In this document: in pieces, positions 5,704 through 9,318 of the stretch
Position numbering within the stretch: the first letter of the stretch is position 1
Layout of the letters: the number at the start of each line of letters is the position of its first letter
Translations under genes and position numbers: made by a program
Assembly: GCA_003456125.1 (NCBI GenBank)
Contig: DMPD01000033.1
Coordinates: forward strand, 1 to 9,318
Length of the DNA: 9,318 nt
Source of the DNA: Cyanobacteria bacterium UBA8156
GTDB taxonomy: Bacteria > Cyanobacteriota > Cyanobacteriia > Pseudanabaenales > Pseudanabaenaceae
Direction of reading: 5' to 3'
The notes under the pieces: model-generated
What the model was told of the DNA's origin: nothing
The model's database searches: none
The model's input: only the letters and a program-made list of their open reading frames with translations

Positions 5704-6636
5704 CTACACGTTGCGCAACCAGTCTGGGAAATCATCGGCAGATTGCCAATCGAGGAGGGCTTCCCCCAAACCTTCCAATTCCTCCAGAGGCAAAGCAGCG
5801 ATCCGATCTTGCTGGGACGGACGCAATTCGCCAAAGCGCCGCGATAAAAGCCGGATCAACAGTTTCGCTTCCCCCATCCGCACGCCCTCCTGCCGCCCGA
5901 TTTGCACACCCTCTTGCCGCCCGATTTGCACGCCCTCCTGCCGCCCGATTTGCACGCCTTCTTGCCGCCCGATTTGCACGCCCTCTTCCTTGCCTTCCGC
6001 TTTGGCTTCCTGATAAACCCGAGTTTGTTTCAACTCACTCAAACCAAACATGGCTGCAATCTCCTTGCGACTCAAATGGGCGAATTTGTACACCAAAACC
6101 GTTTCCATCAAGTCTACCAACAATCCCTGGAGATTTGACTCCATCACACTTTGGAGCCTTGTCCTCAGCTCAACCACTTTGGCCGGTGCTTGTTGTGCGG
6201 GACAAACAATCAAATCGATGAGATTTACCCCAATCGGTTTCTCCGATACATTTGCTAGCTGATTCAAAGCAATGATGGTGAGGTTGGGAGACAACAATCG
6301 ATATTTGGCGGGCAGCGACGGCAGCAGACTGGGACGAGCCACCCAGACCACCAACCGCCAGTCTGTTATCCGCTCGTTTTGGGCAAGATACAGCATGATT
6401 TCGGGGATGGCGCGATCAAAAAACCGACGATCCTCCTGAAATTGTACTTCAATAAAATACATGGGAAGAGCTGGGGATTGGCTCTCAAACACCCCATCTA
6501 GGCGAAAGGCGGTTTGTTTCACTTCAACCGAGGCGAAGGTATAGAATTGAGCGGTTTCACCGGGTTGACCGAGTACCTCAAAAAAGGCGGCGGGGTATTC
6601 CTGAAGTAAGCGGTAGAAGATGGAATCGGTTTTCAT
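5704..6636 (-). CDS. Rpn family (DUF2887) nuclease-like protein with octapeptide repeats and DUF4351 tail, copy 2
   Basis: 310 residues, complete. Order: DUF2887/Rpn domain at 1-~150 with FRLDGVF (Asp47) and FIEVQFQ (Glu63, Gln65), the PD-(D/E)XK-like core; a helical segment at ~155-215 with TRLQSVMESN and LSRKEIAAMFGL; four tandem octapeptides of the type GVQIGRQE at ~219-250; and a DUF4351-like helical tail at ~254-310 (KLLIRLLSRRFGEL, LEELEGLGEALLD). Relatives include E. coli RpnA-E, which promote recombination and have DNase activity, though many cyanobacterial members are annotated only as putative transposases. The ATG at 6636 matches that of copy 1 at 521. DUF29 follows 65 bp downstream; the CpeY-like gene diverges upstream. 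No strong Shine-Dalgarno is seen. Family call is firm, catalytic activity inferred. Confidence 0.9.
   Translation of the reverse strand: MKTDSIFYRLLQEYPAAFFEVLGQPGETAQFYTFASVEVKQTAFRLDGVFESQSPALPMYFIEVQFQEDRRFFDRAIPEIMLYLAQNERITDWRLVVWVARPSLLPSLPAKYRLLSPNLTIIALNQLANVSEKPIGVNLIDLIVCPAQQAPAKVVELRTRLQSVMESNLQGLLVDLMETVLVYKFAHLSRKEIAAMFGLSELKQTRVYQEAKAEGKEEGVQIGRQEGVQIGRQEGVQIGRQEGVQIGRQEGVRMGEAKLLIRLLSRRFGELRPSQQDRIAALPLEELEGLGEALLDWQSADDFPDWLRNV
5884..5979 (-). repeat. Four 24-bp tandem repeats inside Rpn copy 2
   Basis: Four uninterrupted 24-bp units (5884, 5908, 5932 and 5956) differ at only a few wobble positions and share the plus-strand core TGCCGCCCGATTTGCAC. They encode the octapeptide GVQIGRQE four times. 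The unit is a multiple of three, so gain or loss of units changes linker length without breaking the frame. Flanking residues (EGKEEG before, EGVRMGE after) look like decayed units. There are no spacers, so this is not a CRISPR array. Confidence 0.95.
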
Positions 6637-6758
6637 ACCTGAGAGAGCGATGCGCTGAGATGGCTGACGACCGACATCGGGTTAAGCTCATTATCAACCC
6701 ATCTGGAGCCAGCGTTTTAACCCGGGTTTACACTGAAAGCTGGTGCATTGAGAATGCC
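6637..6758. promoter_or_regulatory. Divergent intergenic region between Rpn copy 2 and the CpeY-like gene
   Basis: With the CpeY-like start at 6759, 122 bp separate the divergent genes. A 10-bp perfect palindrome, AACCCGGGTT (6719-6728), lies 30 bp before the ATG and could be an operator. TTACACT just after it is a weak -10 candidate without a clear -35. An in-frame ATG at 6660 could extend the lyase into this stretch, but the extra residues do not look like the family. Confidence 0.35.
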
Positions 6759-8015
6759 ATGACCGACAAACGGTTTTTCAAGCTGTACGACCTCAGCGAA
6801 GAGGCGGCGATCGCCCTGTTGGATACCCCCGAAGCCGATCTCGCCGAAGGGGATTCCCGCTATGTGGCGGCTTCCCATTTGGTGAATTTCAATACCCCCG
6901 CCAGCATTGCCGCTTTGATCCGGGCGGTGGAGCGCACCGATCCCAGCCTCGACAACCGCATTGTTCGCCGCAAAGCCCTGGAAAGCCTGGGTCGCTTGCA
7001 AGTCCAGACTGCCCTGCCGACGATCGCCGCTTGCCTCACGGACGAAGACCCCTACACGGTCGAAAACGCAGTCTGGGCGCTGGCGGAACTAGGAACGACC
7101 GATCCCACCCACCATCAAGCCATCCTCGCCGTGTTGGGCCGACCCCAGCAAAGTTATCGGGTGGTGTTGCGGGCGATCGGGCAACTGGGCATTGGGGAGG
7201 CTCTGCCCCAGGTGCAACCCTTCTGCGACCACGAGGATCCCTTGATCGCCAGCGCGGCGATCGCCACGGTGCTCCGGTTGGGGGGCGATCGCCGGTTGCT
7301 GCCCCAGTTGCGCTCGTTTTTGCGCCATCCCCACCCCTTTGCCCGCCGTTTGGCGATTCAAGATTGCATGGATGTGGCAGACGTGGATGCGGTGCCCGAA
7401 GTGGTGCGATGCCCGGTCTCGTTGGTGTTTCGGATGCGGGGGGTGCGCCATCTGGCGATGGTGGCCGGCTGGAAAATTGGGCAATGGCAAGAACCCCTGG
7501 AAGCGGTGCTGCGCGATCGCCCAGAAACCGTTGCGCCGGTGCACACCTACGCCGAAACCCCATCCCTGGAATTTTTGATCCAAGAATTGTTCCAGACGGA
7601 TTTTGGCAAATGCTATTTGGCCAGCCAATGGCTGTTGCAGGAATACGCTGCGGCTGCCCCCGCCGCCCTCCGTGACAGCTACCAAGGCGAAGGGCAAAGC
7701 GATTATGGAGCCCACTACCATATTGTGAAGCTATTGGGGTGGCTCCGCTGTCGAGAAGCCACGGATATTTTGGTGGAAGCTCTCACCCAAACCCAGCCCC
7801 AATTCCAGAAATCGCGGGCCGCCGCGGCGATCGCCCTAGGGGAACTGGGGAACCCGGCGTTCATCCCCGATCTGGTGCGAGCCCTCCAGGTGCCGATCTG
7901 GGATTTGCAATACGGGGCACTGCTGGCCCTCGCGCAACTGGGGGCTAAGGGGCCCTGGCCGATCGCCGGGAACGATCCCTTTGTCCAAGCCAAAGCCTTA
8001 ACCCATGGATTTTAA
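6759..8015 (+). CDS. cpeY: CpeY-like HEAT-repeat phycobilin lyase
   Basis: 418 residues from ATG 6759. Member of the E/F-type (HEAT/PBS-lyase) bilin lyases, which cradle a phycobiliprotein subunit while attaching phycobilin; CpeY, usually with CpeZ, attaches phycoerythrobilin to Cys82 of alpha-phycoerythrin. The N-terminus MTDKRFFKLYDLSEEAAIAL, then GDSRYVAASHLVNF (31-44), ERTDPSLDNRIVRRKALESL (58-77), EDPYTVENAVWALAELGT (96-113), RCPVSLVFRMRG (217-228), SLEFLIQELFQTDFGKCYLA (269-288), DYGAHYHIVKLLGWL (315-329) and QFQKSRAAAAIALGELG (348-364) match my memory of CpeY. The length fits CpeY (about 430) and not CpcE (about 270), CpcF or PecE. Helical HEAT units repeat across the whole length. ATG 6660 would add 33 residues of non-family sequence, so M34 is preferred. 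No cpeZ or phycoerythrin gene is in the window. It could be a relative acting on another alpha subunit. Confidence 0.8.
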   Translation: MTDKRFFKLYDLSEEAAIALLDTPEADLAEGDSRYVAASHLVNFNTPASIAALIRAVERTDPSLDNRIVRRKALESLGRLQVQTALPTIAACLTDEDPYTVENAVWALAELGTTDPTHHQAILAVLGRPQQSYRVVLRAIGQLGIGEALPQVQPFCDHEDPLIASAAIATVLRLGGDRRLLPQLRSFLRHPHPFARRLAIQDCMDVADVDAVPEVVRCPVSLVFRMRGVRHLAMVAGWKIGQWQEPLEAVLRDRPETVAPVHTYAETPSLEFLIQELFQTDFGKCYLASQWLLQEYAAAAPAALRDSYQGEGQSDYGAHYHIVKLLGWLRCREATDILVEALTQTQPQFQKSRAAAAIALGELGNPAFIPDLVRALQVPIWDLQYGALLALAQLGAKGPWPIAGNDPFVQAKALTHGF

Positions 8016-8017
8016 CC

Positions 8018-8040
8018 CCCTCTCCCCGGATGGGAGAGGG
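8018..8040. terminator. 9-bp hairpin between convergent stops (probable bidirectional terminator, REP-like)
   Basis: CCCTCTCCC (8018-8026) and GGGAGAGGG (8032-8040) form a perfect 9-bp G+C-rich stem with a 5-nt loop in the 33 bp between the stops of the CpeY-like gene (8015) and the RTX protein gene (8049). There is no long U tract on either side, so it is not a classical intrinsic terminator. The arm and following GGGAGAGGGCTGGGG resemble dispersed REP-like repeats seen in many bacterial genomes. Confidence 0.6.
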
Positions 8041-8048
8041 CTGGGGCC

Positions 8049-9318
8049 TTACGACACCACGATACCCACGTTGGTCAGCGCCGGCGCCCCCGTAAGGGTG
8101 GCAATCTGTACCGGGGCGATCGGGCCCGTGCCGTCCGCATCAAAGAACAAAGCGCCGGCATTGTAGACAAACCGATGGGCAGCGGTGGTAGCGGCTGCTC
8201 CCGCCACGAACTGCGTCGCCGGCAGCGTCCCCGTCGCCAGACCCGCGCCAAAACCTACAGCCGAAACCCGAATCGTGTCGGTGCCCGGCAAAAAGTCTTG
8301 GATGGTGTCTACGCCCTGGAACGCCGAAGCGAGCACAAACACATCGTTGCCCGGCCCGCCGCGCAAAGTATCGGCCCCCACGCTGCCCAGCAACGTGTCG
8401 TTGCCTTCTTCACCAATCAACACATCGTTGCCCAACCCGCCGTCGATCGAGTCGTTGCCCAAACCGCCCAAAACCGTATCGTCACCGGCAAACCCGGCGA
8501 TCGTATCGGGGCCCGCGCCCCCCGACAACCCTTCTGCCGCGTTGGAACCCAAGATGATTTGCCCGCCGTTTGGGGTTCGCTGGCTCAGTTGGGGCGGCAC
8601 CGGCGTGTCCCGCACTTGGTAGATGGTGGTGGTTCGCCCACCTGCTGCATTCGGTTCTTCGTTCGAGACCACCAGCAACGCTTTGCCGTTCGGGCTTTGG
8701 TTGGCGGGAATGAATTGCATCCCCTCGGGTCTGATATCCAAATCGTTGCGAATGTACTGGACAAACTGAACCGCATTGGGGTTGGTAATGTCGTATACCA
8801 GAATGCCGCTGGGGCCCCGCTCCAAGCCGACAAAAGCATAGGTGCGGTTGCCGATGGTGCCAATAGCCAAGGCTTCCGGTTCCGGCCCTTTGTCGTCGCT
8901 GCGACTATCGAATTGAGCAGGATTGTTGGCGCCGTTGGCGTTAAACAAAGTCGGGGTCAACGCCGCCGTGAGTTGCTCAAAATCATCGCCGCTGTCATAC
9001 ACCAAGGTGCCGTTGGTGTTCCAAATCGAAAACGACCGGGCGCCAAACGCTTGAATACGATCGATATCGCCATCCCCATCCAAATCCCCATCCACGCTCG
9101 AAACCCAAAGGCGACCCAAATTGGCGTTTTGTTTGAGGGTGGCCCCAGTGGGAAACACCGTTGGATCGAGGACATAACTGCCTTCATTCACGCGGACTTC
9201 GTCCCGCTGCCCAGATGGCGCATCGCCACGGGTATCCCCTTCGTTGGCGGTCACGATGTAGTTCTGCCCACCGGCGGTGTAGAGGGCGATCGTGTCGGGC
9301 ATGTACATGCCAAACACC
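8049..9318 (-). CDS. Choice-of-anchor I domain protein with RTX calcium-binding repeats, 5' end outside window
   Basis: The frame is open from the right edge to a TAA at 8049-8051, about 422 residues. The first codons (GTG-TTT-GGC-ATG) are internal: relatives read FGMY(x)PDAIA here, so the true start lies beyond the window. Residues 1-235 look like the choice-of-anchor I (beta-propeller-like) domain: YIVTANEGDTRGD (20-32), the calcium-loop-like VDGDLDGDGDIDRI (75-88), DDKGPEPEALAIG (141-153), YAFVGLERGPSGILVYDI (160-177), IRPEGMQFIP (195-204), LLVVSNE. After a Pro-rich linker, seven GGxGxDxxx nonapeptides follow at 266-328, then a ~90-residue C-terminal region (VDTIQDFLPGTD, ALFFDADGTGPIAPVQIATL) typical of type I-secreted cyanobacterial proteins. 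Expected to be exported without a cleaved signal and to fold on binding Ca2+ outside. Some relatives are annotated as alkaline phosphatases; no phosphatase motif is visible here. No GCGATCGC lies in this gene. Confidence 0.88.
   Translation of the reverse strand, partial: VFGMYMPDTIALYTAGGQNYIVTANEGDTRGDAPSGQRDEVRVNEGSYVLDPTVFPTGATLKQNANLGRLWVSSVDGDLDGDGDIDRIQAFGARSFSIWNTNGTLVYDSGDDFEQLTAALTPTLFNANGANNPAQFDSRSDDKGPEPEALAIGTIGNRTYAFVGLERGPSGILVYDITNPNAVQFVQYIRNDLDIRPEGMQFIPANQSPNGKALLVVSNEEPNAAGGRTTTIYQVRDTPVPPQLSQRTPNGGQIILGSNAAEGLSGGAGPDTIAGFAGDDTVLGGLGNDSIDGGLGNDVLIGEEGNDTLLGSVGADTLRGGPGNDVFVLASAFQGVDTIQDFLPGTDTIRVSAVGFGAGLATGTLPATQFVAGAAATTAAHRFVYNAGALFFDADGTGPIAPVQIATLTGAPALTNVGIVVS
8334..8522 (-). 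repeat. Seven RTX (hemolysin-type) nonapeptide repeats
   Basis: Seven consecutive 27-bp units encode GGAGPDTIA, GFAGDDTVL, GGLGNDSID, GGLGNDVLI, GEEGNDTLL, GSVGADTLR and GGPGNDVFV, with a degenerate unit (GSNAAEGLS) before them. These form a calcium-binding parallel beta-roll in RTX proteins. Confidence 0.93.

Larger units (their letters stand above)
526..7834. repeat. Dispersed HIP1 octamers (GCGATCGC), 16 copies
   Basis: Exact GCGATCGC begins at 526, 650, 1520, 2291, 3196, 3719, 4385, 4580, 4895, 5301, 5666, 6807, 7257, 7285, 7513 and 7827. By chance about 0.14 copies would be expected in equal-base DNA of this length. All but those at 526 and 5666 lie inside genes. None is found from 7835 to the right edge, nor between 5674 and 6806. 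Confidence 0.95.

Noticed and set aside
5884..5979. CRISPR-like array
   Set aside because: The 24-bp units are directly abutting with no unique spacers and encode an in-frame octapeptide.

Overview
The window looks like chromosomal DNA of a cyanobacterium, probably freshwater or mat-forming with moderately high G+C. The octamer GCGATCGC (HIP1, a cyanobacterial hallmark) occurs 16 times in 9.3 kb. Two proteins belong to phycobilin lyase families found essentially only in phycobilisome-bearing organisms. The window also carries Rpn/DUF2887, Uma2 and DUF29 genes, families that are strongly multiplied in cyanobacteria.

Layout. Positions 3338 down to 1 hold five genes in a row on the minus strand: a CpcS/CpeS-type bilin lyase, a 223-residue secreted glycine-zipper protein, a 315-residue glycosyltransferase-like protein, a Uma2 endonuclease-fold protein, and the 5' part of an Rpn/DUF2887 protein that runs off the left edge. 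Gaps are short (40, -1, 61 and 56 bp), so all or most could be one transcript. Divergent from this run, across 68 bp, is a CPA2 cation:proton antiporter with a TrkA-N nucleotide-binding tail (3407-5191, plus). Its stop lies 9 bp from the stop of a convergent minus-strand pair, a complete Rpn/DUF2887-DUF4351 gene (6636-5704) followed by a DUF29 gene (5638-5201). Divergent from that pair is a CpeY-like HEAT-repeat bilin lyase (6759-8015, plus). A perfect 9-bp hairpin separates it from a convergent, 5'-truncated gene for an exported choice-of-anchor I protein with seven RTX nonapeptides (9318-8049, minus).

How the genes may work together. The clearest theme is phycobilisome maturation: one beta-barrel lyase and one HEAT-repeat lyase lie about 3.4 kb apart but in separate transcription units. 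The second theme is accessory DNA: two paralogous Rpn proteins, a Uma2 and a DUF29 protein are interleaved with housekeeping genes. The antiporter and the RTX protein have no visible functional link to either theme. I see no tRNA, rRNA, CRISPR array or complete insertion sequence, and no convincing wholly new multi-gene system. The most open questions are the secreted glycine-zipper and glycosyltransferase-like pair downstream of the CpcS-type lyase, the in-frame octapeptide repeat of the second Rpn protein, and the altered loop of the CpcS-type lyase.
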